Counted from the first letter of the stretch, positions 38,839 through 49,548 are shown. The stretch is DNA of 51,087 nucleotides from Bartonella tribocorum (GCF_002778015.1 NZ_NJPP01000003.1:100739-151825), one strand, 5' to 3'. Notes: a model not told the origin generated them from the letters alone. Numbers and translations: made by a program.

Positions 38839-40170
38839 ATGACTGACAAAAACCAGATTGAGAAAGCGGTTTCATTAGTTGAAGCGGCAAGGCGTTCTGG
38901 GGCGGATGCTGCTGATGCTGTTATTGTTCATGGACATTCCACCAGTGTATCTGTCCGTTTTGGGAAAGTCGAGTCGACACAAGCAGCTGAGAGTGACGAT
39001 TTTACTCTAAGGGTTTTTGTTGGAAAGAAAGTAGCAAGTGTCTCTGCTAATTTAGCATCTTATCCACAAGAACTCGCAGAACGTGCTGTTGCAATGGCTA
39101 AAGCTTCTCCCGATAGTTTATTTGAAGGTTTGGCAGATAAAGAGTGTTTGGTTAAGAATCCTAAAGATCTTGATCTTTTTGATGATTTTGTACCAAGCAG
39201 TCATTTTTTAACAGAGGATGCTTTAAAAACAGAAGCAGCAGCTCTTGAAGTTAAAGGTGTAAGCAATTCTGGTGGCGCTGCAACAGTTTATGGTCGTAGT
39301 GGGTTTATTCTTGTGACCAGCGATGGTTTTTGTGGAGCTTATCGCTCCAGTTACTTTTCACGTTCTTGCAGTGCTCTTGCGGGGGAAGGGACACAAATGG
39401 AGCGGGATTATGATTATACAACAGCCTTACATTTTTCTGATTTAGAGGCCGCAGAAACTGTGGGAAAGAATGCAGGGCTTGGTGCTGTTCGACGTTTGGG
39501 GGCAGTTCGTGCAGCAACAGGGGGTGTTGATGTTATTTTTAATCCGCGTACTGCTCGCACAATTGCAGGGCATATCGCATCTATGGTCAATGGAGCTTCT
39601 GTGGCACGTAAAACGAGTCTTTTACAGGATTTTTTAGGCAAGGCAGTGATGAAGCTTGATGTTAATGTGACCGATCACCCTTTGCGCTTGCGTGGAAATG
39701 CTTCTCATCCTTTTGATGGAGAAGGGGTAGAAGGGCAACCACTCAATATTATTGAAAATGGTATTTTAAAAAATTGGTTTCTTTCATCATCTACAGCACG
39801 TGAATTGGGCTTTAAAACAAATGGACACGGTGTGCGTTCGGGGTCATTGGTGCAACCGACAAGTACAAATTTTGCTATTGAACCGGGTTTAATATCGCCT
39901 TGCGATATGATAAAAAATTTACGAAGTGGATTTTATGTGACAGAATTATTTGGCCATGGCATTGATTTTATTACGGGTCAATATAGTCGGGGGGCTTCCG
40001 GTTTTTGGATTGAAAATGGTGAAATTTCTTATCCGGTGAGTGAAGTAACGCTAGGTTCTGATTTGCTTCATATGTTAGCACATTTAACACCGGCCAATGA
40101 TATTGATCGGCGTTATGGAACAGCGGCTCCAACATTGTTAATTGAAGGAATGACACTTGCAGGAACATAA
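38839..40170 (+). CDS. pmbA: TldD/PmbA-family metalloprotease subunit (PmbA/TldE)
   Basis: In E. coli TldD and PmbA (TldE) form a heteromeric zinc protease that degrades unfolded peptides and processes microcin B17. This 443-aa protein has the family domains: N-terminal (residues 1-130, including ADAADAVIVHGHSTSVSVRFGKVESTQ), a central domain, and the C-terminal domain with VTELFGHGIDFITGQYSRGASGFWIENGEI. As expected of the TldE partner, the HExxxH zinc motif of TldD is absent. A GGGAG ribosome-binding site precedes the ATG. It overlaps the next gene by 14 bases. Confidence 0.94.
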   Translation: MTDKNQIEKAVSLVEAARRSGADAADAVIVHGHSTSVSVRFGKVESTQAAESDDFTLRVFVGKKVASVSANLASYPQELAERAVAMAKASPDSLFEGLADKECLVKNPKDLDLFDDFVPSSHFLTEDALKTEAAALEVKGVSNSGGAATVYGRSGFILVTSDGFCGAYRSSYFSRSCSALAGEGTQMERDYDYTTALHFSDLEAAETVGKNAGLGAVRRLGAVRAATGGVDVIFNPRTARTIAGHIASMVNGASVARKTSLLQDFLGKAVMKLDVNVTDHPLRLRGNASHPFDGEGVEGQPLNIIENGILKNWFLSSSTARELGFKTNGHGVRSGSLVQPTSTNFAIEPGLISPCDMIKNLRSGFYVTELFGHGIDFITGQYSRGASGFWIENGEISYPVSEVTLGSDLLHMLAHLTPANDIDRRYGTAAPTLLIEGMTLAGT

Positions 40171-40960
40171 CACGCATCACTCTTCTGATTTAAATCTTTT
40201 GTGTGACGTTTGTCGAGAGGCAGGAGATTTAGCAATGCAATATTTTGGAAGCACGTTGGATGTTTGGATGAAAGAGGGTGATTCACCAGTCAGTGAGGCA
40301 GATTTTGCTGTTGACCATTTTTTGAAAGAGAAGCTTCTTAGTGCGCGTCCAGATTATGGATGGATTTCAGAAGAAACAAAAGATAATCGAGAACAACAAG
40401 ATTATGAACGCTTCTTTGTGGTTGATCCTATTGATGGGACACGAGGTTTTCTTTCTGGCAGTCCTTATTGGTGTATTTCGGTTGCCATTATTAAGAATGG
40501 GCGTCCTATTGTGGGTGTTTTACAATGTCCGGCTCGAGGAGATGTTTATGCAGCGGTCACGGGTGGAGGGGCAACACGAAATGGGATAAAACTTCCTCGT
40601 TTAGCCTTTCAGGTTCATCGAAAATATAAAATTTCGCTTGATAAATCGCTCGCACAAAAATTACCAGATGATTTTCGAAATCGAGTCAGTCTTTACCATT
40701 ATCTTCCTTCTCTTGCTTATCGTATTGTTCTTGTTGCTCAAGATGAGATCGACCTCGTATTGGTTCGTCCAAATTGTCATGAATGGGATATTGCTGCGGC
40801 TGATCTTATTTTGCAGGAATGTGGGGGGCGTTTTTTATCGCTTGATACACCTTTACTATCTTACGGAATTGAACCTTATCAATATGGACTTTTAATTGCT
40901 GGTAAAAATAATTGCTGTGAAGATATGATAGATGTTGTTCGTCAAGCAAAGTTAGTTTAA
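40157..40960 (+). CDS. cysQ: Inositol monophosphatase-family phosphatase (CysQ / 3'(2'),5'-bisphosphate nucleotidase type)
   Basis: The 267-aa protein has the Li-sensitive, Mg-dependent phosphatase motifs: ISEET with the metal Glu at 72-73, DPIDGT (90-95), and the C-terminal HEWDIAAADLILQECGG with the third metal Asp. It most likely hydrolyses 3'-phosphoadenosine-5'-phosphate (PAP) to AMP, as CysQ does; an inositol phosphatase role cannot be excluded. The start codon lies inside the 3' end of pmbA (14-base overlap). The same pmbA / cysQ-like / DUF4170 order occurs in Brucella and rhizobia. Confidence 0.88.
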   Translation: MQEHNTHHSSDLNLLCDVCREAGDLAMQYFGSTLDVWMKEGDSPVSEADFAVDHFLKEKLLSARPDYGWISEETKDNREQQDYERFFVVDPIDGTRGFLSGSPYWCISVAIIKNGRPIVGVLQCPARGDVYAAVTGGGATRNGIKLPRLAFQVHRKYKISLDKSLAQKLPDDFRNRVSLYHYLPSLAYRIVLVAQDEIDLVLVRPNCHEWDIAAADLILQECGGRFLSLDTPLLSYGIEPYQYGLLIAGKNNCCEDMIDVVRQAKLV

Positions 40961-41006
40961 TCACATAAAAGCGCGCTAGAATTATCTGAGTGATATGGAG
41001 GCACAT

Positions 41007-41252
41007 ATGGCTGAAGCCAACGAAAAAAAACAATATTTACATCTTGTATTTGGTGGTGAATTAAAAAATCTTAAGAGCAATCAGTTTAAGAATCCTGATG
41101 ATTTAGATGTGGTTGGTATTTTCTCAAATTATCAATCCGCTCAAGAAGCATGGCAGGCAAAAGCGCAAAGCAGTGTAGATAATGCATTACAACGTTATTA
41201 CATCATCGATTTGCATCAATTGCTTGATACTGAAACAGATGATGCAGAGTAA
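41007..41252 (+). CDS. DUF4170 domain protein
   Basis: The protein is 81 aa from ATG 41007, chosen because GGAGG (40997-41001) is correctly placed for it and not for ATG 40995. The segment KQYLHLVFGGELKNL...LDVVGIFSNYQSAQEAWQAKAQSSVDNA...RYYIIDLHQLL is typical of this small, function-unknown, cytosolic alphaproteobacterial family. It follows the CysQ-like gene at 46 bases and is probably cotranscribed with it. Confidence 0.85.
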   Translation: MAEANEKKQYLHLVFGGELKNLKSNQFKNPDDLDVVGIFSNYQSAQEAWQAKAQSSVDNALQRYYIIDLHQLLDTETDDAE

Positions 41253-42456
41253 AGCTTGAATATTTGGTCATTATATCCGCTATCTCACGCTTGTTTATCG
41301 TGCTCTCTCATGGGGTCTGTCCTTTAAGAAAAACAAAATGTCGTAGAACAAAATACTATTATTATCGTAGATTCATATGCTATCTTAAAAAAATATTTCT
41401 CAAGGCGTCAAATTTATTTCATAATGGTGTTCGCGCAAGGTTATAAAATCCATTATTGTATCGCCATCTTTACGCTTAGAATATTGATAATCGCACCATC
41501 GTATACTTTGCGAACTTAAAATATTAGAATAAACTTTTAGTACTTGAGATAGGGTATAAGAGGCATAGTTACTTCTTTTTTCAGTATTTTTTTATCCACG
41601 TCCTATCTACCTGTCGTGCGTAAGAAAAAAGTTTTGATTACTTCAACATGAGTTGGCTTGAAATAGAAGAATTTTACGATATTCATAGGCAGGCTGCGCC
41701 ATGGTAAATGATAATACATCAATATATTGCTTAATTATGCGAATATAATGCGCTTAAGTTTCTAGATTTGATATCAGAGTGAGTAAAAGAGTTTAAAAAA
41801 AGAGGCGATATATTTTAAAGCGCTTTTGGTAAAATGAAGCATTTACTGATGACAAGGTGGTTTGCGCAAGTTTTTATTGTAAGAGCAATCGGGTATATCC
41901 CTTTATTTATAAGCTAAATTTAGATGACAATTGCAATGACATGAAGATGCTTATCATTCATTTATTATTGCTTTTTTGCATAAGGAATATTGTATTGAAA
42001 TTTTCTTGGTCCTCAAAGTGATGAAGTTGTTGCTCTATTTTTCTTGGTTGTGCAAAGCTAAATATGGAGTTTACAAAACAGTGTAAGCGTAACATTATGA
42101 TGATTGTAATAAAATAATGTACAGCATATCACGTTCATAAAAAATCTAAGTATTATGAATGTGGATATTTCATATGGAGCAGTAGAGAAAGCTTGAAAAG
42201 AAACATTGTATAGTCAATAATTTATCTCTTCCATTGTATTTTGTATATATGCTGTTCTTATAGGAAAATTAAAAAAGGTAGGGATAAAATGTATTTCTTT
42301 TCCTTTTTTGTCTTCAATTTTCTCATGAGAGAAATGTTTTTTCTCCAAGAGATGGATGATATTAAAAAAATCTGGATGCAACCAAATAGTATTGATGAAT
42401 TTTTAAACAAAATAAGGTTATAGATATCTCAGAACAGCTGGATGAGGTGATTTTAA
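41253..42456. other. Non-coding spacer of 1.2 kb between DUF4170 and waaA
   Basis: Holds the best copy of the dispersed repeat (41309-41745). In related Rhizobiales a DUF374 lysophospholipid acyltransferase gene usually sits here; I find no trace of it in translation. A 44-codon frame at 42290-42423 has a passable GGTAGGG ahead of it but an implausible composition, so it is not called. Confidence 0.5.
41309..41745 (+). repeat. Dispersed intergenic repeat, best-preserved copy G
   Basis: Reference copy of about 430 bp. Order of blocks: CATGGGGTCTGTCCTTTAAG; AAAACAAAATGTCG; AAAAAAATATTTCTCAAGGCG; TTTCATAATGGTGTTCGCGC; AAAATCCATTATTGTATCGCC; ATCTTTACGCTT; AATCGCACCATCGTATACTT; TATAAGAGGCATAGTTA; TTTTTTATCCACG; TGTCGTGCGTAAGAAAAAAG; TTTTGATTACTTCAACATGA (41631-41650); GGCTTGAAATAGAAGAATTT; TACGATATTCATAGGC; CATCAATATATTGC. 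Several blocks are mutually complementary, so a transcript could fold. It holds no long ORF. Confidence 0.65.
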
Positions 42457-43779
42457 ATGGTAGAATTAAAGGCACGTGCTGCTCTTTTAACCTATCGGAT
42501 GATTGGCTTTTGCTTATGTCCTGTTATCCCTTTTTATTTGTTTTTTCGTGCTATCCGTGGAAAAGAAGAGTGGCGTCGAAAAAAAGAGCGTTTAGGCAAA
42601 AGCTCTCTTCGACGTCCTCAAGGTTCATTAGTTTGGTTGCATGCCGCAAGTGTGGGAGAAACACTTGCGCTTGTTCCACTTATTAATCATATTTTATCAT
42701 TAAAAATCAATGTGTTGTTGACAACGGGGACTGTGACATCTTCTTCTCTTGTGAAAAAACATTTTGGGAATCGGTTGATTCATCAATATGCTCCTTTGGA
42801 TTTAGATTTTGTAATGCGCCGTTTTATTCATCGTTGGAAGCCTGATCTCGTTTTGATTTGTGAATCGGAAATTTGGCCTCTTCGTATTAAAGAGCTTGCC
42901 AAAATGCGTATTCCGCAGATTTTTGTTAATGCCCATATGTCTGAACGTTCTTTTAAAGCTTGGCAAAAACGGCGCGTTCTTGCCAAACATATTTTTAAGG
43001 ATATTGATTTGGTGATTAGCCAGAACGAAAGAGATGTCATGTATTACCATACACTTGGTGTAAAATCTGTTACGTTTTCTGGTAATCTCAAGGCTGATGT
43101 TTTTTTAGTTGAAGATCAAGCCTTGCTTGCACGTTATCGTAATGCTATCGGCAATCGCCCAGTTTGGGCCGCTATTTCAACGCATGAAGGGGAAGAGGAG
43201 ATAGCTTTTGAGGTGCATAAGATTGTTAAAAATTATTTGCCAGATTTATTGACAATTATTGTGCCTCGTCATCCTGAACGTTTAGAAGATCTTATCAAAA
43301 AATGTGACAATCAGAGTTTGCGTTTTATTCGGAGAAGTAGAAATGCTCTTCCAGATATGAATACCGACATTTTATGGGGAGATACGATTGGAGAAATGGG
43401 ACTTTTTCTTCGTTTATCAAAAGTCTCTTTCGTTGGTAAGTCGTTATGTGGAAAGGGGGGACATAATCCATTGGAATTAGCTTTGCTTGGCTCTGCTATT
43501 TTAACGGGGCCTCATTTTTCAAATTTTCAAGAGATGTTCGAACAATTTTTAACGCGTGATGCAGCATGTATGGTTCAAGATACAAAACAGCTTGCAATTC
43601 AGGTGTATGAGCTTTTAACAAATGAAACACTGCGACAAGAAATGGTTGATAAAGCCCATGAAGTCGCAACAGGTATGGCAGGGGCACTTGAGCGCACATT
43701 AAAGATTTTAGATCCATTTTTACAACCCCTTGTCATACAAACAGGTTTACGTCAGCGTCAGGGTGGATATGCATATTAG
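42457..43779 (+). CDS. waaA: Kdo transferase (3-deoxy-D-manno-octulosonic acid transferase)
   Basis: Transfers Kdo from CMP-Kdo (made by KdsB) to the lipid A precursor at the inner membrane. The 440-aa GT30-family protein has an N-terminal hydrophobic anchor (about 9-30), the HAASVGE motif at 62-68 with the probable catalytic Glu, and the second glycosyltransferase domain with the [14 protein letters not shown] segment that binds CMP. ATG 42457 follows a GAGG ribosome-binding site. lpxK begins inside its last codons, so the two genes are coupled. Confidence 0.95.
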   Translation: MVELKARAALLTYRMIGFCLCPVIPFYLFFRAIRGKEEWRRKKERLGKSSLRRPQGSLVWLHAASVGETLALVPLINHILSLKINVLLTTGTVTSSSLVKKHFGNRLIHQYAPLDLDFVMRRFIHRWKPDLVLICESEIWPLRIKELAKMRIPQIFVNAHMSERSFKAWQKRRVLAKHIFKDIDLVISQNERDVMYYHTLGVKSVTFSGNLKADVFLVEDQALLARYRNAIGNRPVWAAISTHEGEEEIAFEVHKIVKNYLPDLLTIIVPRHPERLEDLIKKCDNQSLRFIRRSRNALPDMNTDILWGDTIGEMGLFLRLSKVSFVGKSLCGKGGHNPLELALLGSAILTGPHFSNFQEMFEQFLTRDAACMVQDTKQLAIQVYELLTNETLRQEMVDKAHEVATGMAGALERTLKILDPFLQPLVIQTGLRQRQGGYAY

Positions 43780-44809
43780 TGCCCCCCGTTTTTGGTGGAA
43801 AAATAAAAGTTTTTTGCGTTTTTTATTAGCGCCAGTTTCATGGGGATATGGTTATTTTTCACGTCGTTTTATGGCAAGACACCCCCCTGCGATTGATCTT
43901 CCGGTTTTATGTATTGGAAATTTTACATGTGGTGGTACCGGTAAAACGCCGGTTGTTATTGCTTTTGCCAAAGCGGCTAAAGAGCTAGGGTTTATCCCTG
44001 GTGTTGTATCACGGGGTTATGGTGGCACAGTTAAAGGAGTGCGTCTTGTAAATGAGAAATATGACACTGTATGCGATGTTGGAGATGAGGCTCTTTTACT
44101 AGCACGGCATGCGTTTGTCGCTGTATCTGCTAATCGTTATGCAGCAGCACAACGGCTGAAAAAAAAGGGGTGTAATCTTATTTTAATGGATGATGGCTTT
44201 CAAAGCCGCCGCCTTTATATGGACTATGCGTTACTTGTTGTTGATGCGATGCGTGGTTTTGGTAATGGAGCTGTCTTTCCAGCAGGACCTTTGCGCGTAC
44301 CATTAAAAACGCAATTTTCTTTTATGGATAGTGTTTTATTGATTGGTCACTCAGATGCGTGTGATAATGTTGCTGTTCTTGTTGCGCGTAGTGGAAAGCC
44401 TTTACATCGTGCTTATCTTAAGGCAAATGCCTCTGATGAGGTTGCAGGAAAATCATTTTTGGCATTTGCAGGTATTGGCAATCCAGATAAATTTTTTCAA
44501 TCTATTAAAGAATTATCTGGTCATGTGGTGCAAACTTATATGTATCCAGATCACTATTTTTTCACCGATAAAAATTTAACAAATCTTGTACAAAAGGCTC
44601 AAAGGCACAATTTATGGCTCGCGACAACGGCTAAAGATTATATCCGTATACAAACAATTCATACGCAAAAAGATTTGAAAAATCTTATTGTCTTTGATGT
44701 AGATGTCGATTTTGTTCAAAAAGACTTTTGTCGTATGCTTCTTGAGGAGGTTGTAACCCGCTTTAGAAAACGTTCCTGTGAGTTTTCTTGCCTGAACGGC
44801 AAAGGCTAA
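43769..44809 (+). CDS. lpxK: Tetraacyldisaccharide 4'-kinase
   Basis: Phosphorylates the 4' position of the lipid A precursor at the inner membrane. I choose ATG 43769 ([10 protein letters not shown]), preceded by CAGGGTGG, over the longer frame from 43730; it overlaps waaA by 11 bases. This gives 346 aa. The P-loop is [12 protein letters not shown] (50-61), the family SRGYGG follows near 75-85, and [13 protein letters not shown] supplies the Walker-B-like Asp pair. The N-terminal hydrophobic stretch (about 15-32) anchors it to the membrane. Confidence 0.95.
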   Translation: MHISAPRFWWKNKSFLRFLLAPVSWGYGYFSRRFMARHPPAIDLPVLCIGNFTCGGTGKTPVVIAFAKAAKELGFIPGVVSRGYGGTVKGVRLVNEKYDTVCDVGDEALLLARHAFVAVSANRYAAAQRLKKKGCNLILMDDGFQSRRLYMDYALLVVDAMRGFGNGAVFPAGPLRVPLKTQFSFMDSVLLIGHSDACDNVAVLVARSGKPLHRAYLKANASDEVAGKSFLAFAGIGNPDKFFQSIKELSGHVVQTYMYPDHYFFTDKNLTNLVQKAQRHNLWLATTAKDYIRIQTIHTQKDLKNLIVFDVDVDFVQKDFCRMLLEEVVTRFRKRSCEFSCLNGKG

Positions 44810-44828
44810 ATTTATAGCTTTCAAGAGT

Positions 44829-45065
44829 TTATTTTTCTTGTGTTTTTAACAATTGCTTGAGATATGGATTGCATTCAAGTTCACGGCGATAGGAAATTTC
44901 ACAACTAGCATATGCTTCTTGGCGGTGATGGTTCCAATATTTTAAATCATCTATAGGGATTTTTTGACCGCTAACGGCACAAATGGTGTAGGTTCCATAT
45001 TCCACAATGTCATATCCGTTATTAGAATAACGGACTTTTGCTTCGCGTTCACCATTGGAAAACAT
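44829..45065 (-). CDS. DUF2093 domain protein
   Basis: The 78-aa protein has the segment ARVRY-like AKVRYSNNGYDIVEYGTYTICAVSGQKIPIDDLKYWNHHRQEAY, characteristic of this small alphaproteobacterial family of unknown function; the CAVSG and IPIDDLKYW pieces are the conserved core. It converges with lpxK and lies downstream of mutL, the same order as in Brucella and rhizobia. Probably cytosolic. Start ATG 45063-45065 has a GGAAC ribosome-binding site. Confidence 0.85.
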   Translation of the reverse strand: MFSNGEREAKVRYSNNGYDIVEYGTYTICAVSGQKIPIDDLKYWNHHRQEAYASCEISYRRELECNPYLKQLLKTQEK

Positions 45066-45183
45066 TTTAGTTCCTTATTTATTTGACGTTATTATTCAAT
45101 AATTATTCAAAAGATGCCATAAGATATCTTATAAAGTCGAGAATTAATTTAAAAAGATTTTTCGTATCAAAATGATTAAGCGT

Positions 45184-47037
45184 TTATTTTCTGCCAAAAA
45201 GCCGTTCTATATCTGCTAATTTAAGTTCAATATAAGTAGGACGGCCATGATTACATGTACTTGTATTGGGTGTTGCCTCTATTTGTCGTAACAGTGTGTT
45301 CATTTCTTCTGGGTGTAAAAGGCGTCCTGACCGTATGGAGCCGTGACAAGCCATCGTTGCCGCGACATAATCAAGCGTCGCTTTTAAATTGTTTGTTGTA
45401 TCATACTCAGCCGCCTCATCTGCGAGATCTTTAATAAGGGCTTGTATGTTGATCTCTCCTAACATGGAAGGCGTTTCGCGCACAAGAATTGCACCAGGTC
45501 CAAATGGTTCTATTCCTAATCCAAATCTTTGCAAAGCATCTTTGTGTGTTAAAAGGCATGTTGCATCCTCTTCACAGAGTTCTACAATTTCAGGAATGAG
45601 CAATAATTGTGAAGGAAGAGGTTTGGCATAAAGTGCATTTTTGAGTGCTTCATAAACCAATCGTTCGTGAGCTGCATGCTGATCAACAATGATCAAACTA
45701 TCTTGAGTTTGGGCTATAATATAGTTTTGATGGATTTGTGCTTTGGCCGCACCCAGAGGATAAGATAATTCTTCTGATGAAGATATAGCGCTTGGAATGT
45801 AGGTAGCTCCACTTGGTGCATTTAAGCCCTCCATAATAGGAGTGGCATCTTCTTTTAAACCAAAAGAGCTGGTAATATCCAATGGTTTGTGAAGCATTGA
45901 AGCAGCGGCAAAATGATGAGGCTGTGGACTGTAAGAAGAGGGTTGGTGAGCATTTTTAAAACTACCCAAAGGTTGTTGTATCAATGGTTTTTGTGTTTGA
46001 AAAGCTGCAAGCATTGCTTCAGAACGAGTTGAAGTAGGGCGAATACCAGATTGCTGTAATGCTTCACGAATTGCTCCAACGATTAAACCACGAATTAATC
46101 CTGGATCACGGAATCGTACATCCGCTTTGGCTGGGTGAACATTAACATCTACCTCAGCAGGTGGGAGATCAATAAAAAGAATAGCGACAGGATAACGATC
46201 TCGTGTCATGACATCAGCATAAGCACCTCGAATTGCACCCCATAGAAATTTATCACGCACAGGGCGCCCATTAACATAAGCAAATTGATGAAGGCTATTA
46301 TTCCGGTTGAAAGATGGCAAACAAGCAAAACCCGTTAAACGTACCGCCTCGCGTTCAGCATTCAATGCAATGCTGTTAGGGGCGAATTCTTTTCCCATAA
46401 TTTGCGTAAGACGTTGTAACTGTCCTTGCGTATTATTTTCTGTTGCAGGCAGTTCCATAGATGTTCTGTCTAGTCCTGAAAGAGAAAAGCGGATATGTGG
46501 AAATGCGATAGCAATTCGCTTAACCATATCGCTAATAGCATTTGTTTCAGCTCGATCAGTTTTCATAAACTTTAATCGTGCCGGCGTGACAAAAAAAAGA
46601 TCACGAACTTCAACAATTGTCCCAAGATTTGCAGCAGCTGGTTTGGGCCCTACAATTTTTCCAGCTGTAACGGAAATTTCAGCAGCGTTTTCAGAATCTT
46701 TTGTTCGTGAAATGAGTTTAAGTTTAGCAACAGAACCAATAGAGGGAAGGGCTTCTCCTCTAAATCCAAGGAAGCAGATATTGTGCACGTCATCGGTAAT
46801 CTTTGAGGTACAATGGCGAGAAACGGCTAAAGTTAACTGATCAGCAGGAATCCCATAACCATTATCACTGACTTTGATAAAATTTTTTCCACCATTGGCT
46901 GTAATAATTTCAATGCGCGTTGCACCAGCATCAATCGAATTTTCAACAAGTTCTTTGACAACATTTGCTGGTCGTTCAATAACTTCACCAGCGGCAATTT
47001 GATTAATAATATTTTCGCTGAGATGGCGTATAATCAT
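45184..47037 (-). CDS. mutL: DNA mismatch repair protein MutL
   Basis: Couples mismatch recognition by MutS to strand incision. The 617 aa fit the family. The N-terminal GHKL ATPase has [26 protein letters not shown] with catalytic E29, DNGYGI and GFRGEAL. The middle (about 330-430) is a variable linker. The C-terminal dimerisation domain includes DQHA starting at D452, followed by the AHE...YE spacing of the endonuclease motif DQHA(x)2E(x)4E, so it probably nicks DNA itself, as in bacteria without MutH. ATG 47035-47037. It diverges from the dCTP deaminase gene. Confidence 0.96.
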   Translation of the reverse strand: MIIRHLSENIINQIAAGEVIERPANVVKELVENSIDAGATRIEIITANGGKNFIKVSDNGYGIPADQLTLAVSRHCTSKITDDVHNICFLGFRGEALPSIGSVAKLKLISRTKDSENAAEISVTAGKIVGPKPAAANLGTIVEVRDLFFVTPARLKFMKTDRAETNAISDMVKRIAIAFPHIRFSLSGLDRTSMELPATENNTQGQLQRLTQIMGKEFAPNSIALNAEREAVRLTGFACLPSFNRNNSLHQFAYVNGRPVRDKFLWGAIRGAYADVMTRDRYPVAILFIDLPPAEVDVNVHPAKADVRFRDPGLIRGLIVGAIREALQQSGIRPTSTRSEAMLAAFQTQKPLIQQPLGSFKNAHQPSSYSPQPHHFAAASMLHKPLDITSSFGLKEDATPIMEGLNAPSGATYIPSAISSSEELSYPLGAAKAQIHQNYIIAQTQDSLIIVDQHAAHERLVYEALKNALYAKPLPSQLLLIPEIVELCEEDATCLLTHKDALQRFGLGIEPFGPGAILVRETPSMLGEINIQALIKDLADEAAEYDTTNNLKATLDYVAATMACHGSIRSGRLLHPEEMNTLLRQIEATPNTSTCNHGRPTYIELKLADIERLFGRK

Positions 47038-47310
47038 AATAAATTCTAACAGGCTTCTTAAGGGGTTTATAGAAAATTATGATAGCATCATTTGTGCAAC
47101 ATTCAAGAATGAGAAGGTATGAAAGGTATTATTTTTTATAACACCCCTTGTTGACTTTTAAAGAGAAGAAAAGTGTTCTTCATGATTGGAAATATTAACA
47201 AATCAGTTGGAAAAAATAGAAAAAATAATTTTTATTACCTTTAAATAACTTGCACCAATTTATCATCTAGGTCAAAAAAGAAATAGTGCAAAAAATGGAA
47301 GGCAGTATAT

Positions 47311-48405
47311 ATGACGCGTATAAGCGGTATTTTAGCAGATAGTGATATACAGGCTTTGATTGATCATAACTTTTTGAAAGCTCAGTATCCATTTGATAGA
47401 TCTCAAATACAACCAGCAAGCTTTGATCTTCGTTTAGGAGAGAAAGCTTACCGTATACGTGCTTCCTTTATGCCGGGTTCTGATACAAAAGTTTTGGATA
47501 AGCTTGAACGGTTAAAGTTGCATGAGTTTGATTTACAAGACGGGGCTGTTTTGGAAACGGGGTGTGTTTATATTGTTCCTCTTTTGGAAAGTTTAGCTTT
47601 ACCAGAATTTTTATCTGCTATTGCTAATCCAAAAAGTTCTACAGGGCGATTAGATATTTTTACACGTGTCATTACAGATAATGCTCAGGAGTTTGATAAA
47701 ATTTGTGCTGGTTATCGTGGTCCACTTTATCTAGAAATTAGTCCACGGACATTTCCAATTTTGGTACGTACTGGCTCGCATTTATCACAGCTTCGGTTTA
47801 GAAAAGGGCACAGCTATTTAAATGAAATTGAGCTATATGCTTTGCAAAGACAAGAAACGCTGATATCGGATGATCTTCCTAATATTAGTGCTGGTGGTAT
47901 TGGACTTTCTATTAATTTAAAAGGAGACAAAAACGGGCTTATAGGTTATCGTGGTAAACATCATACAAGTGTTATTGATATTGATAAACGTGCTGTTGCT
48001 CACGTTTTAGATTTTTGGGAACCTCTTTTTGATCGAGGTCAAAGAGAGCTCGTTCTTGATCCTGATGAATTTTATATCTTGGTTTCACGACAGTCTGTTC
48101 ATGTGCCTCCATTTTATGCCGCAGAAATGACTCCTTTTGATCCCTTAGTTGGTGAATTTAGGGTGCATTATGCAGGTTTTTTTGATCCAGGATTTGGGCA
48201 TAGGGAGGCCGGGGGTAAAGGGGCAAGAGCAGTTTTAGAAGTACGCAGCCATGAAGTTCCTTTTATCTTAGAGCATGGTCAAATTATTGGTCGTTTGGTT
48301 TATGAGCATATGCTTAATCGGCCATCAACTCTTTATGGGCATGATGTTGGATCACATTATCAAGCCCAAGGTTTAAAGCTGTCTAAGCATTTTATAATGG
48401 GCTGA
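47311..48405 (+). CDS. dcd: 2'-deoxycytidine 5'-triphosphate deaminase (two-domain alphaproteobacterial form)
   Basis: Deaminates dCTP to dUTP for thymidylate synthesis. At 364 aa it is about twice the E. coli enzyme (193 aa) and comprises two Dcd/dUTPase-like beta domains, the form usual in alphaproteobacteria. The N-terminal domain has IQPASFDLRLG (33-43) and NPKSSTGRLDIFTR (106-119) with the active-site Ser/Arg; the second domain (about 190-364) repeats the fold, seen in HVPPFYAAEM, GFFDPGFGH and VLEVRSHEVPFILEHGQIIGRLVYE. It is divergent from mutL with 273 bases between them. Confidence 0.92.
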   Translation: MTRISGILADSDIQALIDHNFLKAQYPFDRSQIQPASFDLRLGEKAYRIRASFMPGSDTKVLDKLERLKLHEFDLQDGAVLETGCVYIVPLLESLALPEFLSAIANPKSSTGRLDIFTRVITDNAQEFDKICAGYRGPLYLEISPRTFPILVRTGSHLSQLRFRKGHSYLNEIELYALQRQETLISDDLPNISAGGIGLSINLKGDKNGLIGYRGKHHTSVIDIDKRAVAHVLDFWEPLFDRGQRELVLDPDEFYILVSRQSVHVPPFYAAEMTPFDPLVGEFRVHYAGFFDPGFGHREAGGKGARAVLEVRSHEVPFILEHGQIIGRLVYEHMLNRPSTLYGHDVGSHYQAQGLKLSKHFIMG

Positions 48406-49548
48406 AAACGACGAATTTTGATAAAATGTATGCAGGAAATGTATTTTAAGCAAGAAAATTATTCTTCACAAAATTGGGTACTGTGCATTCTATTTTCAGT
48501 TTTAAAAGTTATGCTCCCCTTGCATTTAAGAGAATATGGAAGGTATTTTAATTGCTTCTTTCAAGAATTTTTTTCCAGGCAAATCTTCTTTTATAATGCG
48601 CAAAGAATAGTTTTGATTGTTTCATCATGAGAAGATCTAAAATGAAAGAAATTGACGATATTCAATTTTTATTCAACAGGTCATGCATATATATTATTAT
48701 AATAAATCAAAAACTTACTAAAATTAGATGGAACAGCAAGCTATTTTCTTTTTAAAGAAAATATGCAAAACTAAATATTGCTATTAACTCTATTTTTTAG
48801 AGCGTAAATGACCAGTATATTTTATATCGTACAAAAATTATCATTAAAATAAATAAGTTTTTCACTACATTTTAGTAACAATTTTTAAATGAAGAGCGTT
48901 CTAATTTTGGTAATTCATTTATAGCTTCAAGATATAATATTTCCATAAAATTATTCAACTAAAGGTGAAGATCTTCTATGGTTATGAATATTAAAAGTTT
49001 TTTATGCTTTATCTGAATGAAGTATTGTATATTTTTATAAAATTTCATGAACAAGTAACATGCCTTGGTTTTGAATATTGATATAAGAAGTTTTCTAGTT
49101 GTGCGCGACAGCTTTATGTCCATTATTAATTAAAGGCTTTTTTCCTCTTTTTGGGGAGATTATGGTTTAGACTTAATAACAAGAGACTCTATATTCTTAT
49201 AAACGATAATATGAGGATTCTCTGAAAGGAAAAATTAATTTACATTACAAATAACGAGGTTTTAATACAAGAGTGCTTGAAGAGGTCGCCATTTCAAGAG
49301 TATAACAATTTTAATTGCACATGACAATTTATGAGTGGATATGTTATTGATGCTGTCCCATATTGTAAGGTTTTATATTTGGAAAAGAGAAATAAAGACA
49401 TTGTTTTTATCAATTAGTTTTTTTTAAAGTTGCAATCTTTGTTATTTCTATTTATTCAATAGAGTATTTGGGGAGGACGTTGAATAATGGGGGTACGTAG
49501 ATTTGTCCTTATGTATTTTAGGGTATCTTCCCTTTTTATTCAGGAACA
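48406..49548. other. Non-coding spacer of 1.1 kb
   Basis: The left part (48508-48700) is a copy of the dispersed repeat. The rest is AT-rich without a recognisable gene, RNA or terminator. The lldD promoter should lie close to 49440-49530. Confidence 0.5.
48508..48700 (+). repeat. Dispersed intergenic repeat, internally deleted copy H
   Basis: Begins GTTATGCTCCCCTTGCATTT; then a GGTATTTTAATTGCTTCTTT block, TAATGCGCAAAGAATAG, TTTTGATTGTTTCATCATGA (48611-48630), AAAATGAAAGAAATTGACGA, and TATTCA. The middle of the element seen at 41309 is missing. Confidence 0.55.

Noticed and set aside
42290-42423. 44-codon frame before waaA with GGTAGGG upstream
   Set aside because: Considered as a leftover of a DUF374 acyltransferase or a small gene, but the translation (Phe-rich, then polar) matches nothing I know of that family.
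46307-46840. 177-codon plus-strand frame
   Set aside because: Antisense shadow of the conserved mutL ATPase domain; its own translation has no motif.
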